Origin: JAOBAU01 sp034667465
Lineage (GTDB): Bacteria; Acidobacteriota; Thermoanaerobaculia; Gp7-AA8
Direction of reading: 5' to 3'
NCBI GenBank assembly: GCA_034667465.1
Contig: JAXDJV010000024.1
Span: forward strand, 1 to 64,000
Length of the DNA: 64,000 nt
Below are positions 9,172-17,364 of the stretch, piece after piece. A program made the translations under genes and the position numbers. How positions within the stretch are numbered: the first letter of the stretch is position 1; each line of letters begins with the position of its first letter. The notes below the pieces were generated by a model. That model had not been told where the DNA came from. It did not search any database and was given only the letters and a program-made list of their open reading frames with translations.

Positions 9172-10194
9172 CTACGACTCGATCGCTTCGTGTCGCGCGA
9201 CGGTATCGGACGGCAGCTCATCGCGCAGCCAGATTCGTTCGATGATCGGATACGCGGCCACGACCGGCAGAATCAGGATCGCGCCGAGCGGTCCCTGCAA
9301 CACCCCGCCGACCGCGATTCCGACCAGGACGGTCAGCGTCGACAACCGCATCTCACGGCCGTACACACGCGGCACGATGTAGTAACTCTCGACGAGGTGA
9401 TACGCGAGATACGCGGCGATCACGAGGAGTGAGATCGACGGCGATCGCGTCAGCGCCATCGCCGCCGCCGGCGCGATCATCAGGATCGTGCCGACGACCG
9501 GAATCAGATCGGCGACAGCTGCGATGACGGCGAGTGCCAGCGGCGCCGGAACGCGCAGCACCGTCAGGACGATCAGCGCCCAGCCGCCGCAGAGCGCCGA
9601 GGTGATGAGCTGGCCTCGCATGAACGCGCGCATCACGCCGGCGATCTCAATGGCTGTCTCTCGCCAGCGCGGACGCTGCTCCTTCGGCGCGAAACTGACC
9701 AGCCATTCGAACGTCTGACGGCCTTCGACGATGAGATAGATCGCGAGGACGAGCACGAAGAGAAAAACCGTGACTCCTTCGACGAGAGTGAGGCTCATCG
9801 CGAAGCCGCGGCCGATGAGCTGATCGGTTTTCGGCAGCGGCGGCAACTTGTGAAGAATCGGAAAGCGTGCGAATGCTTCCTGTCTCAGCTGCGGAAGGTC
9901 GTTAACCATCTCGCGGAGCTGCGCCACCATCGTCGGAATGATGTAGAAGACGAACGCGAGGACGGAGCCGAAGAGCAGCAGCGAAACGACCGCGATTCCG
10001 AATGCGCGACGAACGCGACGATGCTCGAGCCAGACCACGATCGGATCGAGCATCACGGCCAGCAGCGCCGCGCAGAAGATCATCAGGATGATCGGCCAGA
10101 GCCTGATCGTGATGACCACGAGCAGAACAAACAGCGCGATCTTCAGCAGCGTCGCAAACGGCACTCGCAGTTGCACGAACGGCGGTGATTGCAA
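9172..10194 (-). CDS. AI-2E family transporter (PerM/YdiK type)
   Basis: A multi-pass membrane protein of about 340 residues, with hydrophobic segments near the N-terminus, a soluble loop and a C-terminal block of closely spaced helices ending in GVLQGPLGAILILPVVAAY. This is the AI-2E/PF01594 pattern; members export small molecules, including sodium/proton antiport in some. The frame stays open to 10701, but that extension would overlap the divergent amidase gene and has no membrane-protein character. I therefore place the start at TTG 10194; GTG 10176 is an equal alternative. It probably forms a transcription unit with the HugZ-like gene. Confidence 0.82.
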   Translation of the reverse strand: MQSPPFVQLRVPFATLLKIALFVLLVVITIRLWPIILMIFCAALLAVMLDPIVVWLEHRRVRRAFGIAVVSLLLFGSVLAFVFYIIPTMVAQLREMVNDLPQLRQEAFARFPILHKLPPLPKTDQLIGRGFAMSLTLVEGVTVFLFVLVLAIYLIVEGRQTFEWLVSFAPKEQRPRWRETAIEIAGVMRAFMRGQLITSALCGGWALIVLTVLRVPAPLALAVIAAVADLIPVVGTILMIAPAAAMALTRSPSISLLVIAAYLAYHLVESYYIVPRVYGREMRLSTLTVLVGIAVGGVLQGPLGAILILPVVAAYPIIERIWLRDELPSDTVARHEAIES

Positions 10195-10261
10195 GCAACC
10201 GGCCTGAAGGGCGCGCCGCTGGACAGAAGGGCTAGTATTATGTGTGACTTCGGGCGAGTGA

Positions 10262-11269
10262 ATGAGAGTGGCGAGAATCGAACGGGTGAAGCGGAGACTG
10301 CTGAAGGAAGCGGTCGAGGACAACCTCGAAACGATGCGAGGGCTGCCGCCGCGTAACGTGCGCGGCCCGCGACGGATGCTCCGGCTGTGGCTTCGCCGCG
10401 CACCGATTCTCCTCATTCCGATCACGCTCGCCGGCTCGACCTGGTTCGTGGCGAGCTCAAATGCTGTCTCTTCTCCGGCCGTCGTTCGCGCGTCTGCGAT
10501 TCCGCTCGGACAGAGAGCGCAGGCGGCGCGGCGCGCAGCCGGTCCGGCTACGCTCGATCCGAGCTCGCCGCTCCCGGCGCTCGATTCGTCGGTCTTCCCG
10601 CTTTCCGTGCGGCGCGTCGTCCTCGACGCCGGCCACGGCGGAACCGATCCCGGCACCGTCTCGGCGTCGCTCGTCTCCGAGAAGGACATCACGCTCGACA
10701 TTCAGCAGCGCCTCGGCGCTTTGCTGGCAGCGGGCGGATTCGAAGTCGTGAAGACGCGCGCCGACGATCGCCTCATTCCGCTGCGCGATCGCGCGCGGCT
10801 CGCGAATACGTCGAGCGGCGACATCTTCGTCTCCATCCACGTCAACTCGATTCGCAATCCGGAGCGTCACGGCGTCGAGACGTATTACCTCGGCGCGACC
10901 AGCGATCCGTCGCTGACGACGCTCGCCGCCGCGGAGAATCGCGCGTCGGGTTACTCGCTCACAGACATGCGCGCGCTGCTCGATCGCGTATACGCCGACG
11001 CGCGCCGCGATGAATCACATCGACTCGCCACCGTGATGCAGGATCAGCTGTTCGGCAACCTGAAGAGCATCGATCCCGGTCTGATGAACTGGGGCGTCAA
11101 GCGCGCGCCGTTCATCGTCCTCGTCGCCACGGAGATGCCGGCCGTGCTCGCGGAAGTGGGATGTCTCTCGAACGAAAAAGAAGCAGCGATGCTGCGGAAG
11201 CCCGAGTATCGGCAGGAGATCGCGCGGGCGCTCTTCAGCGGCATCCGTGCGTATGCGAACAAAGGATAA
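10262..11269 (+). CDS. N-acetylmuramoyl-L-alanine amidase (Amidase_3)
   Basis: The protein has 335 residues: a basic cytoplasmic N-terminus, one membrane segment at about 46-64, a Ser/Ala/Pro-rich linker, then the amidase catalytic domain from about 117. The domain has the zinc-binding DAGHGG, the downstream SIHVNS histidine, and the catalytic glutamate in LAEVGCLSN. AmiC-type enzymes cut the amide bond between muramic acid and the stem peptide during cell separation. The membrane anchor in place of a cleaved signal suggests it stays attached to the inner membrane. The MamK-like actin gene follows after 16 bp, suggesting a shared role in wall or cell-shape processes (inference). Confidence 0.88.
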   Translation: MRVARIERVKRRLLKEAVEDNLETMRGLPPRNVRGPRRMLRLWLRRAPILLIPITLAGSTWFVASSNAVSSPAVVRASAIPLGQRAQAARRAAGPATLDPSSPLPALDSSVFPLSVRRVVLDAGHGGTDPGTVSASLVSEKDITLDIQQRLGALLAAGGFEVVKTRADDRLIPLRDRARLANTSSGDIFVSIHVNSIRNPERHGVETYYLGATSDPSLTTLAAAENRASGYSLTDMRALLDRVYADARRDESHRLATVMQDQLFGNLKSIDPGLMNWGVKRAPFIVLVATEMPAVLAEVGCLSNEKEAAMLRKPEYRQEIARALFSGIRAYANKG

Positions 11270-11285
11270 GAAGGAGCTTTCATTA

Positions 11286-12323
11286 ATGGCTGAACCCACC
11301 ACCGACATCCTGCACGTCGGGATCGACCTCGGCACGTCGCGCAGTGCCATCTCCGCCTCCAACGGCGAACGTTTCGTCGTCGAGAGCTACGTCGGCTGGC
11401 CCGTCGACATGGTCGCGAAGAAAGTGCTGAAACGGAGCGTCATGATCGGCCACGAAGCGGTGGCGAATCGAACGATGCTCGATCTTCATCGCCCGCTCGA
11501 GCGCGGACTTTTGAAAGAAGGCTCCGACAAAGACGTGCTGGCGGTGCGCGAGCTCCTCAAGCATCTCCTCGCACTCGTCGGCGTCAGCGAAAAGGGAAAA
11601 ATCGACAGCGCGAACGTGCGTGCCGTCGTCGGCGTTCCCGCCGCGTCGCTGCGGACGAACAAGCAGTACCTGCGCAACTCGATGAAGGGAATCGTCGACA
11701 GTCTGATGATCGTCTCCGAGCCGTTCGCGGTCGCGTACGCGCTCGACGCACTGCTGCACACGATGATCATCGACATCGGCGCCGGCACGTCCGACTTCTG
11801 CGTGATGAAGGGCCGTTATCCGACTGAAGAAGATCAGCGGACGCTCACGAACGCCGGCGACTCGATCGATACCCAGCTGCTCAAGCTGATCGAGGAACGT
11901 TACCCGGAAGCGAACGTGACGGTGTTCATGGTTCGCGAGTGGAAAGAGAAGTACAGCTTCGTCGGTGATAACGGCGAGAAGGTCATCGTCACCGCGCCGG
12001 TGCGCGGAGTGCCGACCGAGATGGACATCACGACGGAGATGCGCGCGGCATGCGAGACCGTCGTGCCGCCGACGATCGAGACGATGCTCGACCTCCTCTC
12101 GCGCGTCGAGCCGGAGTTCCAGGAACGCGTCCGCAACAACGTGATTCTCTCGGGCGGCGGCGGACTGATTCGCGGCCTCGACAAAACGCTCGAAGATGCG
12201 CTGAAGCAGGTCGGCGGCGGCAAGGTCAAGTACATGGAAGATCCGGTCTTCATCGGATCCGATGGCGGACTCGCGCTCGCGCTCGATGCGCCCGATACCG
12301 ATTGGGAGAAGTTGTCGGCGTAA
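11286..12323 (+). CDS. MamK-like bacterial actin
   Basis: The start at 11286 is fixed by AAGGAG at 11273-11278. The 345-residue product has the actin-fold phosphate-1 motif GIDLGTS (12-18), the phosphate-2 motif IDIGAGTSDF at mid-protein, and the adenosine motif LSGGGGLIRGL near the C-terminus. From memory it aligns along its whole length with Magnetospirillum MamK: SEPFAVAYALD, EEDQRTLTNAGD and KYSFVGDNGE match SEPFMVGYGLD, PEDQVTLTKAGN and QFSFVGARGE. MamK polymerises and positions magnetosomes, but no other magnetosome genes are present here. It is likely co-transcribed with the amidase. The function could be filament-based positioning or wall morphogenesis (inference). Confidence 0.85.
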   Translation: MAEPTTDILHVGIDLGTSRSAISASNGERFVVESYVGWPVDMVAKKVLKRSVMIGHEAVANRTMLDLHRPLERGLLKEGSDKDVLAVRELLKHLLALVGVSEKGKIDSANVRAVVGVPAASLRTNKQYLRNSMKGIVDSLMIVSEPFAVAYALDALLHTMIIDIGAGTSDFCVMKGRYPTEEDQRTLTNAGDSIDTQLLKLIEERYPEANVTVFMVREWKEKYSFVGDNGEKVIVTAPVRGVPTEMDITTEMRAACETVVPPTIETMLDLLSRVEPEFQERVRNNVILSGGGGLIRGLDKTLEDALKQVGGGKVKYMEDPVFIGSDGGLALALDAPDTDWEKLSA

Positions 12324-12334
12324 GAAAGCGCCAC

Positions 12335-12446
12335 ACCTTCTCCCTCCGGGAGAAGGTGCCGCGAAGCGGCGGATGAGGGGGTCGGCCTATACGAAATGCC
12401 GCGCCCCTCACCCGGCCTTCGGCCACCCTCTCCCGGAGGGAGAGGG
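12335..12446. repeat. composite dispersed-type palindromic repeat between the actin and hydrolase genes
   Basis: It begins with a near-perfect hairpin, ACCTTCTCCC/GGGAGAAGGT (12335-12357), has GATGAGGGG and CCCCTCACCC as an outer pair, a GGCCTTCGGCC hairpin, and ends with CCCTCTCCC/GGGAGAGGG (12426-12446). From memory, elements of this design recur in many G+C-rich genomes. The purine-rich right arm sits where the ribosome binding site of the next gene should be. Confidence 0.7.
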
Positions 12447-12452
12447 ATTCGC

Positions 12453-13274
12453 ATGAACGCTTTCCTCATTCGCGTCGCCACGTTTCTCGGCGTCCTCCTC
12501 GTCGCCCTCTTCGCGTTCGCGCAGTTCATGCGGCGCACCGGGATGTTCTTTCCGTCGCCGTATCCGCAGGGCGACTGGCGAACCACTTCCCTGCCGATCA
12601 AACCGGTCGATCAAACGTTCACCACACCGGACGGCGTCACGCTGCATGCGTGGCTTTTTCGGGCGACGACCGCCAATGCGCCGCTGCTGATCTGGTTTCA
12701 CGGTAACGGCGGGAATCTCACCGATCGCGCGGAGGTCGCGTCGGAGCTGGCGCGACGCGGAATCTCCACATTCGTCTTCGACTGGCGCGGCTACGGCCGC
12801 AGCGGCGGCTCGCCGACAGAATCGAAGCTCTACATCGATGCGCTCGCCGCGTATGACTTCGCGACCTCGCACCTCGGCGCGAAGCCGGAGTCGATCGTCC
12901 TCTACGGCGAATCGCTCGGCGGTCCGTACGCGGCGTATGCGGCGAGCAAACGGAAAGCGCGCTGCGTCATCATCGAGAATTCGCTGCCGTCGCTGCGCGC
13001 GCTCGGCAACGCGCTCTATCCGATTCCGCTCGGCTGGTTTGCGCCGTTCGCGATGACGACGACCCGCTGGCTCAACGAAGCGAACATCCCGGTGCTGGTG
13101 ATGCACGGGAAGCGCGACACCGTCATCCCGTTCCGCCTCGGGCGCGAACTGTACGACGATCTGCGCGTGCCGAAGGAGCTGTTCGTCTCCGAGCGCGCCG
13201 GCCATGAAGAAATCCCGGTCGTCGAAGGGGCGCGCTACTACGACGCCGTCGTCCGATTCGCCGGCCGCCGCTAA
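12453..13274 (+). CDS. membrane-anchored alpha/beta hydrolase
   Basis: The protein has 273 residues: one N-terminal hydrophobic segment (about 6-24), then an alpha/beta hydrolase fold with the oxyanion HGNGGN, the nucleophile elbow GESLGG, a late acid in HGKRDTVIP and a C-terminal histidine in RAGHEEIP. It resembles the BEM46/YfhR-like serine hydrolases; the substrate is unknown. I start at ATG 12453 because earlier codons would translate the repeat. The only purine-rich sequence ahead of the ATG is the right arm of that repeat (GGAGGGAGAGGG, 7 nt upstream). Confidence 0.8.
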   Translation: MNAFLIRVATFLGVLLVALFAFAQFMRRTGMFFPSPYPQGDWRTTSLPIKPVDQTFTTPDGVTLHAWLFRATTANAPLLIWFHGNGGNLTDRAEVASELARRGISTFVFDWRGYGRSGGSPTESKLYIDALAAYDFATSHLGAKPESIVLYGESLGGPYAAYAASKRKARCVIIENSLPSLRALGNALYPIPLGWFAPFAMTTTRWLNEANIPVLVMHGKRDTVIPFRLGRELYDDLRVPKELFVSERAGHEEIPVVEGARYYDAVVRFAGRR

Positions 13275-13278
13275 CGGC

Positions 13279-13293
13279 TATCATTCACCACTC
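13279..13293 (+). promoter_or_regulatory. leaderless-type -10 box for the Ser/Thr kinase gene
   Basis: TATCAT (13279-13284) is followed by 9 nt and ATG, with no Shine-Dalgarno site. The hexamer lies in the 19 bp between the hydrolase stop and the kinase start. Confidence 0.45.
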
Positions 13294-15099
13294 ATGGCTC
13301 ATTGTCTCCGCTGCGACGCCGCGCTCGAACCCGATTACAAAGCGTGTCCGAAATGCGGCGAGCCGATCACCGACTTCATCCGCCGCTACACCGACGCACC
13401 GGTCGACGGGAAGTACAAACTCGTGCAGCGCCTCGGCACCGGCGGCATGGGCGAGGTTTACAAAGTCCATCACACTTACCTCGGTTCCGACCGCGTCATC
13501 AAAGTGATCCGCTCGCAGATCTCAGGCAGCGGCGACGCGCACGACCGCTTCCTGCGCGAAGCGCGTGTCGCGACGAAAGTGCAGCATCCGAACGTCGCCA
13601 CGCTGCATGACTTCTCCGCGCTGCCGGACGGCGCGCATTACATGGTGTGGGAGTTCATCGACGGCGAGAATCTCGCGCAGGTGTTGCGGCATCGCGGCAC
13701 GCTCTCCCCGCGCTTCGCGATCCGAATCGCCATCGAAGCGCTGCACGGACTCGACGCCATTCACAAAGCGGGCATCGTTCATCGCGACATCAGCCCCGAG
13801 AATCTGATGATCACGCGCGACGAGACCGGCGACGAGCACGTGAAAATCATCGACCTCGGCGTCGCCAAGTTCGACGACGCCGGCCACGCCGAAACGAAGA
13901 CCGGCATCTTCGTCGGCAAGCTGCGCTACGCCTCGCCCGAACAGCTCGGGTTCCTTCCCGAGAACGAGAAGATCGACGGCCGCGCCGATCTCTACTCGAT
14001 GGCGATCGTGCTCTACGAGATGCTGACCGGACGTCCGCCGTTCGAGGCGACGTCGCCGCATCAATACATCATCCATCACTCGAAAGAGACGGCGATGCGG
14101 ACGCTGGAGCTGCCGCGCGATCTGCCCGGCGGATCGGATTTGCAGGACGTCATTGCACGGGCAATGGAACCGCAGCGAGCGAAACGTTTCGCAACGGCGC
14201 GCGAGTTCGCGGCCGCACTCGAAGCGATCGAACGCTCGCTTCCCGCGCAGGCCGATCCTGATTCGACGATGCGACTGACGCCGCCGCCGGCGACGATCTC
14301 GCAGCAGGACACGCTGCATCGCTCGACGGTCCGCTCGGAAGTCGCGTCACCGCAGACCATCATCGATCGCGCGCCGCGGCCGCCGAAACCGAAAACGAGT
14401 CGCGTTGCGACCGCCGCGCTCATCGTGATCATCCTGATCGGCGCCGCCGCCGGTTACGTGATGTTGCGACGTCCGCCGGAAGCGGCGACTCCGCAAACCG
14501 CCAGTGCAGCGCCGGCTCCGGCTCCGAGAAACGTCATCGATGGCGAGGTGTCATCGACGAGCATGAACGTCGTCGCGCCGCCGACGGCAACGACCGCGAC
14601 GCAGCCGCTGCCAGCTCCTGCGCCTGTCGTCGCTCCGGCGACGACAACGGCCGCGCCGCCGCGCCGCGAACCGCAGCCCGTTCCGCAGCCGCAACCGGCA
14701 GCACCGCAACCGCAGCCGGCGGCGACATTCAGCGGCGCGACCTACGTCGAAGGCGGCGACAACAACGACGGGGCCATCGAAGAGTTGCAGCGCGCCATGC
14801 GCGGCGTGCGACGTGTTGCAGTCGAAGGGAGCGGCGACGCATCGCTCGTCAGACAGGTCGCCGATTCGCTGCGCGGCAAGGTCACGATCGTGTCGCGCGG
14901 TGACTCGCCCGACGCGATCATCGACTTCAACGGCACCATCGAGAAAATGAGCATCGGCCGCAAGCGCCGCTCCGCGCACGCATCGATCTCGCGCAACGGA
15001 CGGGTCGTCTTCCGCTACGAGCTGCCGCCCGAGACCTATCGCGTCGGCGACAATCCGGCGGAAGCATTCGCACGTATTCTCGGCGACGCAATCGAATAG
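13294..15099 (+). CDS. receptor-like Ser/Thr protein kinase with N-terminal zinc ribbon
   Basis: The protein has 601 residues. A CxxC...CxxC zinc ribbon (Cys4, 7, 18, 21) comes first. The kinase domain spans about 40-310, with GTGGMGEV (48-54), the VIK lysine, HRD at 163-165 in HRDISPENL, DLG in place of DFG, and YASPEQL. A membrane segment lies at about 370-390. It is followed by a Pro/Ala/Gln-rich linker and a predicted extracytoplasmic domain of about 130 residues that I do not recognise. PknB-like kinases of this plan signal from envelope to cytoplasm; a DUF4388-FHA protein elsewhere in the window could be a phosphothreonine reader. The start is MAHCLRC; the longer frame overlaps the hydrolase. 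Confidence 0.88.
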   Translation: MAHCLRCDAALEPDYKACPKCGEPITDFIRRYTDAPVDGKYKLVQRLGTGGMGEVYKVHHTYLGSDRVIKVIRSQISGSGDAHDRFLREARVATKVQHPNVATLHDFSALPDGAHYMVWEFIDGENLAQVLRHRGTLSPRFAIRIAIEALHGLDAIHKAGIVHRDISPENLMITRDETGDEHVKIIDLGVAKFDDAGHAETKTGIFVGKLRYASPEQLGFLPENEKIDGRADLYSMAIVLYEMLTGRPPFEATSPHQYIIHHSKETAMRTLELPRDLPGGSDLQDVIARAMEPQRAKRFATAREFAAALEAIERSLPAQADPDSTMRLTPPPATISQQDTLHRSTVRSEVASPQTIIDRAPRPPKPKTSRVATAALIVIILIGAAAGYVMLRRPPEAATPQTASAAPAPAPRNVIDGEVSSTSMNVVAPPTATTATQPLPAPAPVVAPATTTAAPPRREPQPVPQPQPAAPQPQPAATFSGATYVEGGDNNDGAIEELQRAMRGVRRVAVEGSGDASLVRQVADSLRGKVTIVSRGDSPDAIIDFNGTIEKMSIGRKRRSAHASISRNGRVVFRYELPPETYRVGDNPAEAFARILGDAIE

Positions 15100-15113
15100 C
15101 AGCACCGGAGGAA

Positions 15114-16109
15114 ATGATGTCGGATCAGGCCACGCCGCCACCGCAGGTGGCAATGCTGCAGATGATGATGGGAATGTGGGTCTCGCAGATCGTCAGCGCC
15201 ACCGCGCAACTGCGGATCCCCGATCTCATCGCCGCCGGCACGACGAACGTCGATGATCTGGCGCGCGAAGCGAACGCGAACGCCGGCGCGCTGCAGCGCC
15301 TGCTGCGCGCAGCGGCAACGCTCGGCGTCGTCGCGGAAACAGCGCCGCGCACCTTCGCACTGACGCCGCTCGGCGAAACGCTGCGCAGCGACGTGCGCGG
15401 CACGCTGCGCGATCTCGTCATCGCCGAAACGGCGCCGGGACACTGGCTGCCGTGGGGACGACTGGCCGAATCGGTGCGCGAAGGACGATCGCTTTCGAGC
15501 GAAACGCTCGGCATTCCGGTGTGGGAGTACTACGCAAACCATCAGGAGGAAGGGTTGTCGTTCGCGCGCGGGATGGGCAACCTCTCGGCGATGGTCTCCG
15601 AGGAAGTTGCGGCGGTTTATCAGGTCGGAGACGCGAAGACGATCGTCGACGTCGGCGGCAGTCAGGGCGCGCTGCTGCGCGGCGTGCTTCGCAACGCGCC
15701 GTCCGCGCGCGGAATCCTTTTCGATCGACCGGAAGTCATCGCCACCGCGACGGCCGACGATCGGATCGAGCTGATCGCGGGAGATTTCTTCACGAACGTG
15801 CCGAAAGGGGCAGACGTCTATCTCCTCAAGTCGATCCTGCACGACTGGCCGGATGAGAAATGCGTCGAGATCCTGAAGGTCATCCACCGCGACGCCGCGC
15901 CGAACGCGCGCCTCGTGCTCGTCGAAATGCTGCTGACGAACGCGCCGGGACCGGTGACCTTCATGGACCTGAACATGCTCGTGATGCTCGACGGGCGCGA
16001 ACGAACCGCCGACGAATACGGCGCGATGCTGCGGCCGGCCGGCTTCGCGGTCGAACGAGTCGTGCCGACGCCGGGACTCTTCGGCGTGATCGAAGCGCGG
16101 CGTCAGTAA
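15114..16109 (+). CDS. SAM-dependent O-methyltransferase (caffeate/hydroxyneurosporene type)
   Basis: The protein has 331 residues. An N-terminal winged-helix dimerisation region (about 10-90) precedes a class I methyltransferase domain with VDVGGSQGALL as the SAM loop and HDWPDEKCVEIL as the family signature. These enzymes methylate hydroxyl groups on phenolic, quinone or secondary-metabolite substrates. GGAGG (15107-15111) precedes ATG codons at 15114 and 15117, and the second has the better spacing. It follows the kinase gene by 14 bp. Its last 7 bp overlap the 3' end of the convergent PhnD-like gene. The substrate is unknown. Confidence 0.85.
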   Translation: MMSDQATPPPQVAMLQMMMGMWVSQIVSATAQLRIPDLIAAGTTNVDDLAREANANAGALQRLLRAAATLGVVAETAPRTFALTPLGETLRSDVRGTLRDLVIAETAPGHWLPWGRLAESVREGRSLSSETLGIPVWEYYANHQEEGLSFARGMGNLSAMVSEEVAAVYQVGDAKTIVDVGGSQGALLRGVLRNAPSARGILFDRPEVIATATADDRIELIAGDFFTNVPKGADVYLLKSILHDWPDEKCVEILKVIHRDAAPNARLVLVEMLLTNAPGPVTFMDLNMLVMLDGRERTADEYGAMLRPAGFAVERVVPTPGLFGVIEARRQ

Positions 16110-16840
16110 GCGGAATCGTCGACCGGCGCGAAGCCGCGAAAACCGAACGGCGCGAGCGACTCCGGCGTCATCGCCAGGAGCGCTTCGGCGATGCGCGCTT
16201 TCAGTTCGCGGTCGACGCCGCCGCGAATGATGATCGGCTGAATCGCGTACGGTCCCCACGTCTCAACGACGCGCAGCGCATCGTCGAGCTCGGGTTGCGC
16301 GCGTCGCCGCAGCGCCAGCGCGTTCGAATCGATCGCGGCCGCATCGACGTCGCCGGCGAGCACGAGCTCGAGCGAGCGAAGATGCGAGCCCGATTGCGCC
16401 AGTGAACCGAAGAACTCCTCCGGATCCTTCACCCGCTCGACCATGCTGAACCAGCCGCTGCGCGAGTTCTGATCGTTGTACGCCCAGCGCGAGCCGCGCA
16501 AATCATCGAACGTGATGAATCGCGAATCGGCGCGCACCACGACGTCGGCAAAGTAGACCGGACGTCCGTTCGCCCGCACGTCGAGCGGCACCGGAGCAGG
16601 CAGCAGCTCGACGGCCGTCGCGTCTTTCGCGCGCATCCAGCGATATGACGGAGCGCAGACGAATCCGACGTCGACCGTTGCATCGGCGAACGGATCGTGA
16701 TCGCCGGTGAGCGGTCCGGAGATCCGTTCCTCGAACGTCAGGCCGGTCGCAACGCCGCACGTCGCTTCGATGTGCGAAGCAACGGCGCGGAAGAAATCCG
16801 CCGGGATGCTCGGCGCGAGGTAGGTGATCAGTCGCAACAA
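16103..16840 (-). CDS. PhnD-like periplasmic-binding-fold protein, orphan
   Basis: A 245-residue protein of the phosphate/phosphite/phosphonate-binding superfamily: it has the VGFVCAPSYRWM and DLRGSRWAYNDQNSRSGW regions typical of PhnD-like proteins, with a C-terminal domain of alternating helices. No signal peptide is visible and there is no ABC permease or ATPase beside it. It may therefore be a cytoplasmic ligand sensor or an exported protein lacking a recognisable signal. The first in-frame start appears to be TTG 16840; TAACCT lies just upstream. The 3' end overlaps the methyltransferase gene by 7 bp. Confidence 0.7.
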   Translation of the reverse strand: MLRLITYLAPSIPADFFRAVASHIEATCGVATGLTFEERISGPLTGDHDPFADATVDVGFVCAPSYRWMRAKDATAVELLPAPVPLDVRANGRPVYFADVVVRADSRFITFDDLRGSRWAYNDQNSRSGWFSMVERVKDPEEFFGSLAQSGSHLRSLELVLAGDVDAAAIDSNALALRRRAQPELDDALRVVETWGPYAIQPIIIRGGVDRELKARIAEALLAMTPESLAPFGFRGFAPVDDSAY

Positions 16841-16912
16841 ACGCGGCGCAGGTTACCAGAGGTTTTCTTTGCGCAGGCGGAGGTGTCGAAGGAGACGAGG
16901 AGGAATCTTGTC

Positions 16913-17314
16913 ATGCAGGCACCGCGCGCCACCGCACTCGAAGCGAACATCAACGTCACGCCACTCGTCGACGTCTGTCTCGTCCTGCTCATCATTTTCA
17001 TGGTCCTGACGCCGGTCATCGTCAACGGCGTTCCGGTTCAGCTGCCGAAGACGAACACCTCGGAACCTGTGACCGAAGCGACGCGGCAGCTTTCGATCAC
17101 GGTGAGAGACGATGGAACGCTGTTCGTCGGCGCGAGCGTGCTGCGATCGGAGCAACTCGCCGGCGAGCTCGATCGCATTCACCGCGCGACGCCCGATCGT
17201 CCCGTCTCCATCCGCGGCGACAAGCGAGTGCCGTACGGCGAAGTCGTCGATGTGCTCGACGCCTGCCGCACCGCCGGATTTCAGAATGTCGGATTGATCA
17301 GCGAGAAAAATTAA
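16913..17314 (+). CDS. ExbD/TolR family biopolymer transport protein
   Basis: The protein has 133 residues. A short cytoplasmic N-terminus ending in INVTPLVDVCLVLLIIFMV contains the conserved membrane aspartate of ExbD/TolR. A periplasmic domain with the VSIRGDKRVPYGEVVDVLD pattern follows. ExbD partners ExbB to use the proton gradient for TonB- or Tol-dependent work. GAGGAGGA (16897-16904) sets the start at ATG 16913. No exbB/tolQ or tonB lies in the window, so it is an orphan here. Confidence 0.88.
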   Translation: MQAPRATALEANINVTPLVDVCLVLLIIFMVLTPVIVNGVPVQLPKTNTSEPVTEATRQLSITVRDDGTLFVGASVLRSEQLAGELDRIHRATPDRPVSIRGDKRVPYGEVVDVLDACRTAGFQNVGLISEKN

Positions 17315-17330
17315 CAGAAATATAGCGACG

Positions 17331-17361
17331 GCGTCTCTCTATCCATAATGAAAGGAGACGC
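17331..17361 (+). promoter_or_regulatory. inverted repeat masking the ribosome binding site of the haloperoxidase-like gene
   Basis: GCGTCTC (17331-17337) can pair with GAGACGC (17355-17361) across a 17-nt loop. The right arm overlaps the AAAGGAGA Shine-Dalgarno element that lies 7 nt before ATG 17365. Confidence 0.4.
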
Positions 17362-17364
17362 TAA

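Noticed and set aside
9172..10701. A 509-residue version of the AI-2E-family protein
   Set aside because: The extra 169 residues are antisense to the start of the amidase gene, are Arg/Ser-rich and have no membrane or domain character; the hydrophobic core starts after 10194.
10262..12323. Magnetosome gene island around the MamK-like gene
   Set aside because: No other mam, mms or mad gene was found in 64 kb; the neighbours are an amidase, a hydrolase and a kinase.
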